Notes: generated from the letters alone by a model not told the origin. A stretch of DNA of 64,000 nucleotides from an uncultured Winogradskyella sp. (GCF_947498345.1 NZ_CANMJY010000010.1:62001-126000), one strand, 5' to 3'. Shown: positions 1-8,788, counted from the first letter of the stretch. Numbers and translations: made by a program.

Positions 1-1
1 A

Positions 2-115
2 ATTGGAGATATTATCTTTACAGGCACACCAGCTGGTGTTGGCAAGGTTGTTGCGAATGACCAATTAAAAGGATATATTGAGAACCAAGAAATGTTTTCA
101 ATTAAAATAAAGTAA
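2..115 (+). CDS. Fumarylacetoacetate hydrolase family protein, 3' end only
   Basis: Only the last 37 codons lie in the window; the gene begins upstream. The visible piece contains FTGTPAGVG, the C-terminal signature of the FAH family (fumarylacetoacetase and 2-hydroxyhepta-2,4-diene-1,7-dioate isomerase-like enzymes), metal-dependent enzymes that cleave or isomerise 2-oxo acids. The TAA stop directly abuts the ATG of the Hpt gene, so the two are probably co-transcribed. The substrate cannot be inferred from this piece. Confidence 0.8.
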   Translation: MGDIIFTGTPAGVGKVVANDQLKGYIENQEMFSIKIK

Positions 116-457
116 ATGGCAAAGTATTATAAATTAGATCGTGTACGTGATATGGCTGATAACGATGAAGATTTCGTTATGGCATTGGCAGCAGCTTTTA
201 TTGAGGAAGTTCCGGAAGATGCAGAACGCTTAAGAAAAGCAGTGCCAGCAAAAGACTATCACGAAACCTATCAGGCCGCCCATAAGATGAAACCTACTAT
301 AGAACTATTCGATTTAGGTGTCTATGACGAATTAATTGAAGTACAGGACTGGGGCAAATATGAGGAAGAAGGTAAAAATGTAGATGAGTCGCTTCAAAAA
401 GTACTTACAGCTGTAGAAAATGCTACCAACGAGATTAAAGCAGACTTCGGGTTATAA
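116..457 (+). CDS. Hpt (histidine phosphotransfer) domain protein
   Basis: This 113-residue, largely helical and acidic protein fits a single Hpt domain. The stretch AAHKMKPT carries the likely phospho-accepting His56, followed by Lys59, as in the HxxK core of Hpt domains. Family knowledge says such proteins shuttle phosphate between hybrid kinases and response regulators in the cytoplasm. No kinase or receiver gene is nearby, so its partners are unknown. It abuts the FAH gene on one side and cinA on the other (stop TAA, then ATG), which suggests one transcript. The call rests on the motif and size rather than an alignment. Confidence 0.75.
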   Translation: MAKYYKLDRVRDMADNDEDFVMALAAAFIEEVPEDAERLRKAVPAKDYHETYQAAHKMKPTIELFDLGVYDELIEVQDWGKYEEEGKNVDESLQKVLTAVENATNEIKADFGL

Positions 458-1705
458 ATGCAAGCAGAAATAATAACAATTGGCGACGAAATACTCATAG
501 GTCAAATTGTAGATACAAACTCAGCATTTTTAGGGAAGGAATTCAATAAAATAGGTATTTCTATTTATCAAATAACATCTGTACAAGATGATAAGGCGCA
601 TATAATTAAGGCTTTACAAGAGGCAGAGAGTAATGCAGATATTATTATAATTACTGGAGGTTTAGGACCAACCAAGGACGATATTACCAAACATACAATT
701 TGCGAATATTTCAATGATACTTTAGTTGAAAACAAAGATGTTCTCGCTCATGTAGAACATTTGTTTTCAAAATATATTAGTACACCAATCTCAGATTTAA
801 ACAGGCAGCAAGCGTTGGTGCCCTCTAAATCAAAAGTACTAACGAATCGCTTTGGTACTGCTCCGGGTATGTGGCTGGAAAAAAACGGAAAAGTATTTGT
901 ATCGCTTCCTGGTGTACCATACGAAATGAAGGCTTTGATTACTCATGAAGTCATTCCTGCTTTAAGACATAAATTCGAGTTTCCTTATATAAGACATAAA
1001 ACAATGTTGACTTATGGTTTAGGAGAGAGTGCCATAGCCAATAGAATAGAAGCTTGGGAAGAGGCTTTGCCTGATCATATTAAATTGGCATACCTACCAA
1101 GCCTAGGTAGAGTAAGGTTACGTTTATCAGGTAAATCGAGAGATAAAATATCTCTAGAAACTGATATAGAAAAGCAAATTGCCTCACTTTTACCTCAAAT
1201 TGAAGATATTTTTATTGGTTTCGAAGAAAATGGTTCTATAGAAACTCTAATAGGGAATCAACTCTCCAAACGAGGTAAAACATTATCAATAGCAGAGAGT
1301 TGTACAGGGGGAAAAATAGCGCAATCCATCACTTCAAAAGCTGGTGCATCAAAATATTTTAAGGGAAGTATTGTGAGTTATGCCACAGAAACTAAGGTCA
1401 ATGTTTTAGGGGTTTCACCAACAGACGTAAAGTCACATTCTGTTGTAAGTAAAGAGGTGGCTGAAGCTATGGCTAAAAATGTACGAAAGCTTTTTAATAC
1501 AGACTACGCCATAAGTACCACTGGAAATGCAGGTCCGTTAAAAGGAGATTCTAATGCTGAAGTAGGCACAGTGTGGATTGCAATAGCTACTGAAAATGAA
1601 GTATATGCTGAGGTTTTTAACTTTGGTAACCATCGTGATAAAGTGATTACTAAAGCTACAAACAAGGCTTTTGAAATGTTTCAAAAAGAAATTTTTAAAA
1701 AGTAG
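458..1705 (+). CDS. cinA: CinA family protein (competence/damage-inducible; nicotinamide-nucleotide amidohydrolase)
   Basis: This 415-residue protein has the two-domain CinA architecture. The N-terminal MoaB-like (molybdopterin-binding fold) domain occupies roughly residues 1-170, with the conserved GGLGPTKDD near residue 67. The C-terminal CinA amidase domain has AESCTGG near residue 278 and a late STTGNAGP motif. In characterised members the C-terminal domain deamidates nicotinamide mononucleotide and the N-terminal domain acts on ADP-ribose-type pyrophosphates, so it recycles pyridine nucleotides. The length is usual for the family. It is directly adjacent to the Hpt gene and is followed by the rpmB promoter. 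Confidence 0.93.
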   Translation: MQAEIITIGDEILIGQIVDTNSAFLGKEFNKIGISIYQITSVQDDKAHIIKALQEAESNADIIIITGGLGPTKDDITKHTICEYFNDTLVENKDVLAHVEHLFSKYISTPISDLNRQQALVPSKSKVLTNRFGTAPGMWLEKNGKVFVSLPGVPYEMKALITHEVIPALRHKFEFPYIRHKTMLTYGLGESAIANRIEAWEEALPDHIKLAYLPSLGRVRLRLSGKSRDKISLETDIEKQIASLLPQIEDIFIGFEENGSIETLIGNQLSKRGKTLSIAESCTGGKIAQSITSKAGASKYFKGSIVSYATETKVNVLGVSPTDVKSHSVVSKEVAEAMAKNVRKLFNTDYAISTTGNAGPLKGDSNAEVGTVWIAIATENEVYAEVFNFGNHRDKVITKATNKAFEMFQKEIFKK

Positions 1706-1714
1706 TATTTTATG

Positions 1715-1745
1715 TTTGTTGAAACGTAAAGTTTTCTTAAATTTG
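1715..1745 (+). promoter_or_regulatory. Promoter of rpmB-rpmG-DUF4295
   Basis: TAAATTTG at 1738-1745 matches the Bacteroidota -7 consensus TAnnTTTG, and TTTG at 1715-1718 matches the -33 element with a 19-base spacer. It lies in the cinA-rpmB gap, about 75 bases before the rpmB ATG. Confidence 0.7.
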
Positions 1746-1819
1746 CACCCTTGTTTAAAATAACCTTTTATGGTTTTAGTTTAGACAATTAGAATTAATA
1801 GACCTAAAGAAAGAATACA

Positions 1820-2056
1820 ATGTCAAGAGTTTGTGAACTTACTGGGAAAAAAGCAATGGTTGGAAACAATGTTTCTCATGCTATGAATAAAACAAAACGC
1901 AAGTTTAATGCAAACTTAGTTAAAAAGCGTTTTTTCATTCCTGAAGAAGATAAGTGGGTAACATTAAAAGTTTCTACATCAGCGTTAAAGACTATCAATA
2001 AAATTGGTATCAGTGCAATGTTAAAAGAAGCTAGAGCAAAAGGATTTTACAAATAA
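1820..2056 (+). CDS. rpmB: 50S ribosomal protein L28
   Basis: This 78-residue protein begins with MSRVCELTGKKAMVGNNVSH, the recognisable L28 N-terminus in which the first strand and a cysteine are followed by a basic loop. It is a structural component of the large ribosomal subunit. It heads the ribosomal mini-operon rpmB-rpmG-DUF4295, an order common in Bacteroidota, and is preceded by a well-formed promoter. The length is normal for bacterial L28. Confidence 0.97.
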   Translation: MSRVCELTGKKAMVGNNVSHAMNKTKRKFNANLVKKRFFIPEEDKWVTLKVSTSALKTINKIGISAMLKEARAKGFYK

Positions 2057-2081
2057 TAGCGTACGCTAAAGTCAATTTACA

Positions 2082-2264
2082 ATGGCAAAAAAAGGAAATA
2101 GAATACAAGTTATCTTAGAGTGCACAGAGCACAAAGCTTCTGGTATGCCAGGAACGTCAAGATATATTACTACAAAAAATAAGAAGAATACGCCAGACCG
2201 TATGGAGATTAAAAAATTTAATCCTATCCTTAAGCGTATGACAGTTCATAAAGAAATTAAATAA
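2082..2264 (+). CDS. rpmG: 50S ribosomal protein L33
   Basis: This 60-residue basic protein has the L33 pattern ([17 protein letters not shown], then [20 protein letters not shown]). The Cys-x-x-Cys pairs of zinc-binding L33 variants are absent; only one Cys (in ECTEH) is present, so this is the zinc-independent form. It sits 25 bases after rpmB in the same operon. Confidence 0.96.
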   Translation: MAKKGNRIQVILECTEHKASGMPGTSRYITTKNKKNTPDRMEIKKFNPILKRMTVHKEIK

Positions 2265-2273
2265 TTAAGAGAC

Positions 2274-2426
2274 ATGGCAAAGAAATCAGTAGCGTCTTTA
2301 CAGACAGGATCAAAGCGTTTGACAAAAGCGATAAAAATGGTGAAATCACCAAAAACTGGAGCTTACATGTTCGTAGAATCAGTAATGGCACCAGAATTTG
2401 TCAATGACTTTTTAAACAAAAAATAA
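2274..2426 (+). CDS. DUF4295 family small basic protein
   Basis: This 50-residue ORF starts MAKKSVASLQTGSKRLTKAI and ends with EFVNDFLNKK. It matches the DUF4295 family, tiny lysine-rich proteins found in Bacteroidota directly behind rpmB-rpmG, and it starts 9 bases after the rpmG stop. A ribosome-associated role is inferred only from the conserved position and basic character; I know of no demonstrated function. A strong intrinsic terminator follows. Confidence 0.9.
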   Translation: MAKKSVASLQTGSKRLTKAIKMVKSPKTGAYMFVESVMAPEFVNDFLNKK

Positions 2427-2450
2427 GCTACATTTAGATGTAGATTTATA

Positions 2451-2480
2451 AAACTGCTTTCATTTGAAAGCAGTTTTTTT
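2451..2480 (+). terminator. Intrinsic terminator of the rpmB operon
   Basis: An 11-bp perfect stem (AAACTGCTTTC with GAAAGCAGTTT) has a 4-base loop and is followed by a T tract. It closes the rpmB-rpmG-DUF4295 unit. Confidence 0.9.
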
Positions 2481-2493
2481 ATGGCTATATTTG
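2463..2493 (+). promoter_or_regulatory. ftsY promoter nested in the preceding terminator
   Basis: TTTG at 2463-2466 and TATATTTG at 2486-2493 are separated by exactly 19 bases, matching the Bacteroidota -33/-7 consensus. The -33 element lies in the loop and first stem base of the upstream terminator. The leader to the ftsY ATG is about 78 bases. Confidence 0.65.
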
Positions 2494-2571
2494 ATGAGGT
2501 CTGACAACTTAGCAGTAAACCATTAAAGGCAAGGTTGTTGCTGTTAGCAAAGCAAATAGAATTAATTATAA

Positions 2572-3546
2572 ATGAGTTTTTTTAAAAAAATATTCTCTTC
2601 TGAAAAGAAAGAAACCCTGGATAAAGGTTTGGAAAAATCTAAATCTTCTTTTTTCAATAAATTAAATAAAGCTGTTGCTGGTAAGTCTAAAGTTGATGAT
2701 GACGTATTAGATAATCTTGAAGAAGTTTTAGTAACCAGTGATGTTGGTGTAAACACAACATTAAAAGTTATAGAACGTATTGAAGAGCGTGTTGCAAAAG
2801 ATAAATATCTTGGCATATCTGAATTAAATAAAATCCTCAGAGAAGAAATAGCTGGTTTGTTATCCGAAACTAATTCTGGTGAGGATACTGATTATACCAT
2901 CCCAGAAATGCCTGCTCAAGATAATGGTAAAAAAAGACCTTATGTTCTTATGGTTGTTGGTGTTAATGGAGTAGGTAAAACCACAACGATTGGTAAGCTA
3001 GCTTACCAATTTAAAAAGAAAGGCTTAAATGTAGTACTTGGTGCTGCAGATACTTTTAGAGCTGCTGCAATTGACCAATTACAAGTTTGGGCAGATCGTG
3101 TAGATGTACCCATGATAAAACAAGAAATGGGTTCTGACCCTGCTTCTGTAGCATTTGATGCCCTACAATCTGGTGTAAATCAAGATGCCGATGTTATCAT
3201 TATAGACACAGCTGGCCGATTACATAATAAAGTTAATTTAATGAATGAGTTGTCTAAAGTAAAACGCGTGATGCAAAAAGTAGTAGATGATGCACCACAT
3301 GATGTATTACTGGTTTTAGACGGTTCTACTGGGCAAAATGCTTTTGAGCAGGCTAAGCAATTTACAGCTGCTACAGAAGTTACATCATTAGCAGTGACTA
3401 AGTTAGATGGTACAGCCAAAGGAGGTGTAGTAATTGGTATAAGCGATCAATTTCAAATTCCTGTAAAATATATTGGTATAGGAGAAGGTATTGAGGACTT
3501 GCAAGTTTTCAATAAATATGAATTTGTAGATTCGTTTTTTAAGTAA
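2572..3546 (+). CDS. ftsY: Signal recognition particle receptor FtsY
   Basis: This 324-residue SRP GTPase has an N domain (about residues 25-100) and a G domain. The G1 loop GVNGVGKTTT is near residue 130, DTAGRLHNK near 212 and TKLDGTAKGG near 276. FtsY docks ribosome-SRP complexes at the membrane and delivers them to SecYEG/YidC. The long acidic A domain of the E. coli protein is missing, as is usual outside Proteobacteria; the short lysine-rich N-terminus (FFKKIFSSEKKE) is a candidate membrane-binding helix. yidC and secA are elsewhere in the window. Confidence 0.97.
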   Translation: MSFFKKIFSSEKKETLDKGLEKSKSSFFNKLNKAVAGKSKVDDDVLDNLEEVLVTSDVGVNTTLKVIERIEERVAKDKYLGISELNKILREEIAGLLSETNSGEDTDYTIPEMPAQDNGKKRPYVLMVVGVNGVGKTTTIGKLAYQFKKKGLNVVLGAADTFRAAAIDQLQVWADRVDVPMIKQEMGSDPASVAFDALQSGVNQDADVIIIDTAGRLHNKVNLMNELSKVKRVMQKVVDDAPHDVLLVLDGSTGQNAFEQAKQFTAATEVTSLAVTKLDGTAKGGVVIGISDQFQIPVKYIGIGEGIEDLQVFNKYEFVDSFFK

Positions 3547-3557
3547 AAAATCACTTT

Positions 3558-4193
3558 ATGAATTTATATTCATTTTTTGATATTGAGCATAATTCTAACC
3601 TAAATGTTCCTTCTACAGAAACTATAGCAAATACACTTAATGATATCGTAACGCCTAAACTTAGTTTAATAGGTCTAAGTAATAAGCAGAAAAAGTATAT
3701 ATGGCAAGGTGTGTATAATGCTGAAGGTATTAAACCAATTATTCGATTTAAATATAGAAATTTAAATACCGCTTTTTTTGTAGGAGTAAATTTTAGTTTT
3801 ATTCCTTCATTAACTCAAAACAAGAAGACAGCACATTATAATTATGCGTTGCAAGTATATGAAAATAGTAAGTATTTTGAAAAGGGATACTCTATTCGAC
3901 TTTGGAATAAATCATTTTTTAGACAAAGCCTTCAGAAGTTTATTAATAGTAACTTTAGAAAAATTTCAAAGTTTTTAATTCGATTGGATTCTCTTGAAGC
4001 AAATATTACATTAGCTGAAAATCAATTCGCAAGTAAGAAATACAATTATAGAATTTATAACCCAGAGCTTCCCTATGTTTTAGCCCATTTATATCATAGA
4101 CAAGGTAATATGGTAGAAGCTCTAAAGATGAAGACTTTGTTTCTTAAAGAAAATGAGGGATACGATGATTCTATTTTTAAGGGTTTCATCTAA
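3558..4193 (+). CDS. Hypothetical protein, possibly DUF4304-like
   Basis: This 211-residue protein has no signal peptide or membrane segment and I do not recognise it with confidence. The middle part (conserved-looking aromatic strands such as IIRFKYRNLNTAFFVGVNF) and the C-terminal helix pair (PYVLAHLYHRQGNMVEALK) resemble the DUF4304 layout, but this is a weak impression. It starts only 11 bases after ftsY and could be read through from it. It separates ftsY from rimO, which are often close together in related genomes, so it may be a lineage-specific addition. Confidence 0.6.
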   Translation: MNLYSFFDIEHNSNLNVPSTETIANTLNDIVTPKLSLIGLSNKQKKYIWQGVYNAEGIKPIIRFKYRNLNTAFFVGVNFSFIPSLTQNKKTAHYNYALQVYENSKYFEKGYSIRLWNKSFFRQSLQKFINSNFRKISKFLIRLDSLEANITLAENQFASKKYNYRIYNPELPYVLAHLYHRQGNMVEALKMKTLFLKENEGYDDSIFKGFI

Positions 4194-4202
4194 AGCATGC
4201 AT

Positions 4203-4226
4203 TTCGTATTTTTATAAAAATACGAA
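4203..4226. repeat. Perfect 24-bp palindrome before the amidase gene
   Basis: Two 12-base arms (TTCGTATTTTTA and its complement) meet with no spacer. The palindrome ends two bases before the ATG at 4229. It could be an operator, or a T-rich terminator for the gene ending at 4193. Confidence 0.7.
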
Positions 4227-4228
4227 CC

Positions 4229-5896
4229 ATGAGATATATTACTTTTCTATCTGTTTTCCTTTTTATTTTTTCTTGTATAGATTCTAAATCTAATGAAGTA
4301 AGAGAACCTATTTCAGAATCAGAAACCGTAGAAAGTACTACCGAAAAAGACTCAGATCTAGAGGCTATTTCTACTAAAGACTTTAGAGAATTTAAAGTCT
4401 TAGATTCTAAAAATTTGTCGAAAACAGATATATGGGCTGAGATTAATCCACAAATGCAAACATTTACTGAAGCTCAATATATACGATTGAAGCCCTTAAT
4501 TCTTGAAAAAGACATTCAATCATTACAAGAGCAAATTGCAAAAGAAGAATTGAGTTATACTGAATTAACACTATTCTATTTATATCGCATTAGAAAGTTT
4601 GATCGGGAAAATAACTTGTCTTTAAATTCTGTTATAGCAATAAATCCTGATGTGATTAAAGAAGCAAATAAGTTAGATTTGGCTCAGGATTCTGGAGTAC
4701 ATCCAATTTATGGTATGCCAATATTACTCAAAGATAACATTAATGCATCAGGCATGGCAACAACGGCTGGTGCAATTGCCTTAAAAGATAATATGACAGA
4801 TGATGCATTTATTGTAAAGCAATTAAAATCAAAAGGTGCTTTGATACTAGGAAAAGCAAATTTAAGTGAATGGGCTTATTTCTTTTGTGGGGATTGTCCA
4901 AGTGGATATTCAGCCATTGGAGGGCAAACGCTTAATCCATATGGAAGGCGTATTATGGATACAGGAGGATCAAGCTCAGGAAGTGGTGTAGCTGCTTCAG
5001 CTAATTTTGCAGCAGCGACAATAGGTAGTGAAACAGCGGGTTCTATTTTGTCACCTGCAAGTCAGAATTCAGTTGTTGGATTAAAACCTACTATAGGCTT
5101 GGTGAGTCGTAATGGTATTGTGCCTATTTCTTCAACATTAGATACTGCTGGGCCAATAACCAGAACTGTTATGGATAATGCCATTGTTATGGATGCTATT
5201 TTTGGAGAAGATACTACAGATAGTAAATCTTTCATGATAATGTGGGGAGCTGGTTTCTACACAAAGGATATAAAAAAAGCTAGTTTAAAAGACAAACGTT
5301 TTGGTGCACCAAAACGTTTACTAGAAGATACATTATTTATGAAAGCAATTTCAGTTCTAAAACAACAAGGCGCTGAAATTGTTGAGATTGATGAGGAACA
5401 ACTAGGTTTACCAAATTTCCTCAATTTGCTTAACCTTGATATGAAAAAGGATTTGCCTGCATATATGGAAAACTATGCTAATAAAACTATATCATTACGA
5501 ACGGTTTCCGATGTTATGACTTTCAACTTAAAAGATTCAATAAAAACAATGCCTTATGGACAGAAGTTATTTAAAGGAATTGCAGACGATAAAGGAGATG
5601 AAGTATATTTAGAGCGTATTAAAGATACATTAAGCACCAACGGAAAACGGTATTTTGATATTCCTATGAAGGCTCATAATCTTGATGGTTTCTTATCTAT
5701 TAATAATTATCATGCAGCTTTTGCTGCTGTTGCAGAATATCCTGCTTTAACAGTTCCTATGGGTTATACTAAAGAAGGTGAACCAAAAGGTCTAACATTT
5801 ATTGGCAAGCGATTACAGGAAAAACAATTATTAGAATGGGCCTATGTTTATGAGCAAGCTTCTAAAGCTAGAGTTGCATCTAAGGACTATAATTAG
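4229..5896 (+). CDS. Amidase-signature family lipoprotein
   Basis: This 555-residue protein belongs to the amidase signature family (GatA-like fold, Ser-cisSer-Lys triad). The catalytic Lys is in LLKDNINAS (about residue 168), the glycine-serine loop GGSSSGSGVAAS is near 245, and the nucleophile segment is GSETAGSI near 265-271. The start MRYITFLSVFLFIFSC is a lipoprotein signal peptide with Cys at about 16, so the enzyme is probably anchored in the periplasm or on the surface and hydrolyses extracytoplasmic amides; it is not the GatCAB subunit. The substrate is unknown. Its stop overlaps the stop of the convergent serine hydrolase by four bases. Confidence 0.9.
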   Translation: MRYITFLSVFLFIFSCIDSKSNEVREPISESETVESTTEKDSDLEAISTKDFREFKVLDSKNLSKTDIWAEINPQMQTFTEAQYIRLKPLILEKDIQSLQEQIAKEELSYTELTLFYLYRIRKFDRENNLSLNSVIAINPDVIKEANKLDLAQDSGVHPIYGMPILLKDNINASGMATTAGAIALKDNMTDDAFIVKQLKSKGALILGKANLSEWAYFFCGDCPSGYSAIGGQTLNPYGRRIMDTGGSSSGSGVAASANFAAATIGSETAGSILSPASQNSVVGLKPTIGLVSRNGIVPISSTLDTAGPITRTVMDNAIVMDAIFGEDTTDSKSFMIMWGAGFYTKDIKKASLKDKRFGAPKRLLEDTLFMKAISVLKQQGAEIVEIDEEQLGLPNFLNLLNLDMKKDLPAYMENYANKTISLRTVSDVMTFNLKDSIKTMPYGQKLFKGIADDKGDEVYLERIKDTLSTNGKRYFDIPMKAHNLDGFLSINNYHAAFAAVAEYPALTVPMGYTKEGEPKGLTFIGKRLQEKQLLEWAYVYEQASKARVASKDYN

Positions 5897-6978
5897 TTAA
5901 TGAGATTATCTAATTTTTCCCAAAGTAAGTTATCATAACCTGAAGGTCCTAATTGGCCTTCACCACCGTCATTTCCCATACGAATAATGACCAATTTTTT
6001 GCTTGGTACAACATATAGTTTCTGATCATTAGCTCCTAAACCTGCAATTAAATCGTCAGGTGCATTTGGTATTAGCTTACCTGTAAAAACATTTGTTGAT
6101 CCAGGTAACATATATGATGATTTACCATTAAGCCACCATAAGTAGCCATAAGCTAAATTTAAGTTTTGAGATGTGTTTGTCATTTCAGAGAAATAGGAAG
6201 TGTCACCTAGCACAGGTTCCCCATCCCAAGTCCCTTCATTTAAACATAACAAACCAAAGCGAGCCATGCTTCTGGCATTACTAAAGTAGAATTTATTATA
6301 ACCAACTTGTACCCAACTACCTTGCATGCCTATTTTGTTTTTCAATTCCGAATTAAAATAAGAGTCAAAATCAGAATTTAAAGCTCCAGACATAATTGAT
6401 TGTGTTAAAGTATAAGGTGCGTTATGGTAGTACCAAAATGCATTTGGATCTTCTAAAAAGGTTAAACAGTCTGAATCTGTACAGTATAAACCGCTTGTGT
6501 AATCTAATCCAGTAGTCATTGTGATATGATTTTTTACGGTAATCATATTTTCCTGTTCAATTGCTAAACTACTCCATCCATTTCCCAAATAATTTGACGA
6601 CGATTCATTAATATTTAATAAACCATTTTCTTGTGCCAATCCGATCATAAAAGCAGTTAAGGTTTTTCCAGCGGAAAACCAAGGGTTATTAGAGGTTCTT
6701 GTAGTACTATTAAAATAAGATTCGTTCACAATTTTACCATTGTATAAGATTATAAAGGATTTCGTATCACTATTTTCTAAAAATTCGAGAAGAGTAGGAA
6801 ACGCATCAATATTCCATCCCAAATCTTCTATGGACATTGTCTCCCAGATATCAGAATTTATAGGTGGAAAATATAATTCATCTTCTGTTAAATAATCAGT
6901 ATTGGTTGAATCATCAGATGAACAAGAAAATGCTAAAATTATGCTTATAAAGATTAAGGTTATACGCACGTATTTCAT
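5893..6978 (-). CDS. Beta-lactamase-fold serine hydrolase, lipoprotein
   Basis: This 361-residue protein starts with a lipoprotein signal (IILAFSCSSDDS, Cys at 19 followed by the acidic Ser-Asp run common in flavobacterial lipoproteins). The class C beta-lactamase/esterase motifs are visible: S102-A-G-K105 as the SxxK nucleophile motif and Y184-H-N186 as the YxN motif. Family members include 6-aminohexanoate-dimer hydrolases, esterases and DD-peptidases, so a specific substrate cannot be named. It is divergent from rimO and convergent with the amidase. Confidence 0.87.
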   Translation of the reverse strand: MKYVRITLIFISIILAFSCSSDDSTNTDYLTEDELYFPPINSDIWETMSIEDLGWNIDAFPTLLEFLENSDTKSFIILYNGKIVNESYFNSTTRTSNNPWFSAGKTLTAFMIGLAQENGLLNINESSSNYLGNGWSSLAIEQENMITVKNHITMTTGLDYTSGLYCTDSDCLTFLEDPNAFWYYHNAPYTLTQSIMSGALNSDFDSYFNSELKNKIGMQGSWVQVGYNKFYFSNARSMARFGLLCLNEGTWDGEPVLGDTSYFSEMTNTSQNLNLAYGYLWWLNGKSSYMLPGSTNVFTGKLIPNAPDDLIAGLGANDQKLYVVPSKKLVIIRMGNDGGEGQLGPSGYDNLLWEKLDNLIN

Positions 6979-7031
6979 AGTTTGAATTTCAATTAAGACT
7001 TATAAATATACTAAAGGTTTAATTTAGGTTG

Positions 7032-7039
7032 TATCTTTG
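7032..7039 (+). promoter_or_regulatory. rimO -7 promoter element
   Basis: TATCTTTG matches TAnnTTTG and is followed by a leader of about 19 bases to the rimO ATG. No clear -33 TTTG is visible. Confidence 0.55.
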
Positions 7040-7058
7040 CGCACTGATTTAAAAGAAG

Positions 7059-8363
7059 ATGCGTACAAAGACCTTAAAGAAAAATAGAATCAATGTAGTA
7101 ACCTTAGGTTGTAGTAAAAATGTTTACGACAGTGAGGTGTTAATGGGACAACTAAAAGCGAGTGGAAAAGATGTAGTACATGAGCAAGAAGGTAATGTTG
7201 TAGTCATTAATACCTGCGGTTTTATTAATAATGCCAAGGAAGAAAGTGTAAATACCATTTTACATTACATGCAAAAGAAGGAGGAAGGTGATGTTGATAA
7301 AGTTTTTGTAACGGGTTGTTTGAGTGAACGCTATAAACCAGATTTAGAAAAAGAAATACCTAATGTCGATCAGTATTTTGGAACAACAGAACTACCAGGT
7401 TTATTAAAAGCTCTCGGTGCTGACTACAAGCACGAATTAATTGGTGAGCGTTTAACAACAACTCCAAAAAACTATGCCTATTTAAAAATAGCTGAGGGCT
7501 GTGACAGACCTTGTAGTTTTTGTGCTATTCCTTTAATGCGAGGTAAACATAAAAGTACACCAATTGAGGATTTGGTAATTGAGGCTAAAAAGCTAGCCGC
7601 TAATGGCGTTAAAGAGCTTATTCTTATTGCTCAGGATTTAACATATTATGGTTTAGACTTATACAAAAAGCGTAACCTTGCCGAGTTATTAGAAAATCTT
7701 GTTAAAGTAGAAGGTATTGAGTGGATTAGGTTGCATTATGCTTTTCCAACAGGGTTCCCGATGGATGTTTTAGATATTATGAAGCGTGAGCCAAAGATTT
7801 GTAACTATCTGGATATCCCTTTGCAGCATATTTCTGATACTATTTTAATGAGTATGCGCCGTGGAACTACAAAGGAAAAAACAACAAAGCTATTGCAAGA
7901 GTTTAGAGCAAAAGTTCCTAAAATGACCATAAGAACCACATTGATTGTTGGTTATCCTGGCGAAACAGAGGATGATTTTCAGACGTTGAAAGCGTGGGTA
8001 AAAGAGATGCGTTTTGAACGTTTAGGCTGCTTTACATATTCGCATGAAGAAAATACACATGCATATAACCTTGAAGATGATGTGCCAGAAGACGTGAAGC
8101 TGCAGCGTGCCAATGAAATTATGGAGATACAGTCGCAAATTTCATGGGAATTAAACCAAGCTAAAATAGGGCAGGAGTTTAAAGTAGTTATTGACCGTAA
8201 AGAAGGTAATTATTTTGTTGGTCGTACAGAGTTTGATTCGCCAGACGTAGATAACGAAGTTTTAATTGATGCAACAAAAACGTATTTAAAAACAGGCGAG
8301 TTTACCACTATTAAAGTTATTGAAGCTGAAGACTTCGATCTTTATGGTGAGGTTGTAAATTAA
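7059..8363 (+). CDS. rimO: Ribosomal protein S12 methylthiotransferase RimO
   Basis: This 434-residue radical-SAM methylthiotransferase has an N-terminal UPF0004 domain with cysteines in VTLGCSKNVYDSE, NTCGF and TGCLSE for the auxiliary cluster. The radical-SAM motif CDRPCSFC lies near residue 147, and a C-terminal TRAM-like domain spans about residues 370-434. RimO adds a methylthio group to an aspartate of ribosomal protein S12. The early motif TLGCSKN and the overall length favour RimO over MiaB. It has its own promoter and is divergent from the lipoprotein hydrolase. Confidence 0.95.
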   Translation: MRTKTLKKNRINVVTLGCSKNVYDSEVLMGQLKASGKDVVHEQEGNVVVINTCGFINNAKEESVNTILHYMQKKEEGDVDKVFVTGCLSERYKPDLEKEIPNVDQYFGTTELPGLLKALGADYKHELIGERLTTTPKNYAYLKIAEGCDRPCSFCAIPLMRGKHKSTPIEDLVIEAKKLAANGVKELILIAQDLTYYGLDLYKKRNLAELLENLVKVEGIEWIRLHYAFPTGFPMDVLDIMKREPKICNYLDIPLQHISDTILMSMRRGTTKEKTTKLLQEFRAKVPKMTIRTTLIVGYPGETEDDFQTLKAWVKEMRFERLGCFTYSHEENTHAYNLEDDVPEDVKLQRANEIMEIQSQISWELNQAKIGQEFKVVIDRKEGNYFVGRTEFDSPDVDNEVLIDATKTYLKTGEFTTIKVIEAEDFDLYGEVVN

Positions 8364-8379
8364 TTACTTATGTAGACTG

Positions 8380-8778
8380 CTATTCATTTGAGTGCCCAAA
8401 GCATAAGATATAACCATCGATATCTTCAATTTCAAAATCTCTATTACCATATTGCGTATTTTGAATGGGCTTTATAATTGAAACATCATTAGCTATAAAT
8501 TCTTTATAGAGCTTGTCTGCGTCTTTAACCCAAATGTAAGCGTCCCATGCTTCTTGCCCTTCGGTATGCCAACCAGCTTTAATAAATGAGATTCGATTAG
8601 GTCTTGCATGTCCTTTTTCTTTTAATTGGCGTAGCATTACATAAAAATTCCCACGACTTAAGATGGCAAATTTTGGACCTTCGCCAACCCAATCAATTTC
8701 AAAACCAAGTTTTGTAGAATAAAATGCTATCGATTTTTCTACATTCTCAACAATCCATTGTATACCAACACGTTTCAA
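8380..8778 (-). CDS. VOC (glyoxalase/bleomycin-resistance) family protein
   Basis: This 132-residue single VOC-fold module begins KRVGIQWIVENVEKSIAFYSTKLGF and ends DFEIEDIDGYILCFG, the typical paired beta-alpha-beta-beta-beta arrangement with late metal-binding acid residues. The start codon appears to be TTG (8778); no ATG is available near the N-terminus. It is the last gene of a tight minus-strand cluster (10-base gap to the gene before). The substrate is unknown: the superfamily includes glyoxalases, dioxygenases and drug-binding proteins. Confidence 0.82.
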   Translation of the reverse strand: MKRVGIQWIVENVEKSIAFYSTKLGFEIDWVGEGPKFAILSRGNFYVMLRQLKEKGHARPNRISFIKAGWHTEGQEAWDAYIWVKDADKLYKEFIANDVSIIKPIQNTQYGNRDFEIEDIDGYILCFGHSNE

Positions 8779-8788
8779 AATTTATATT

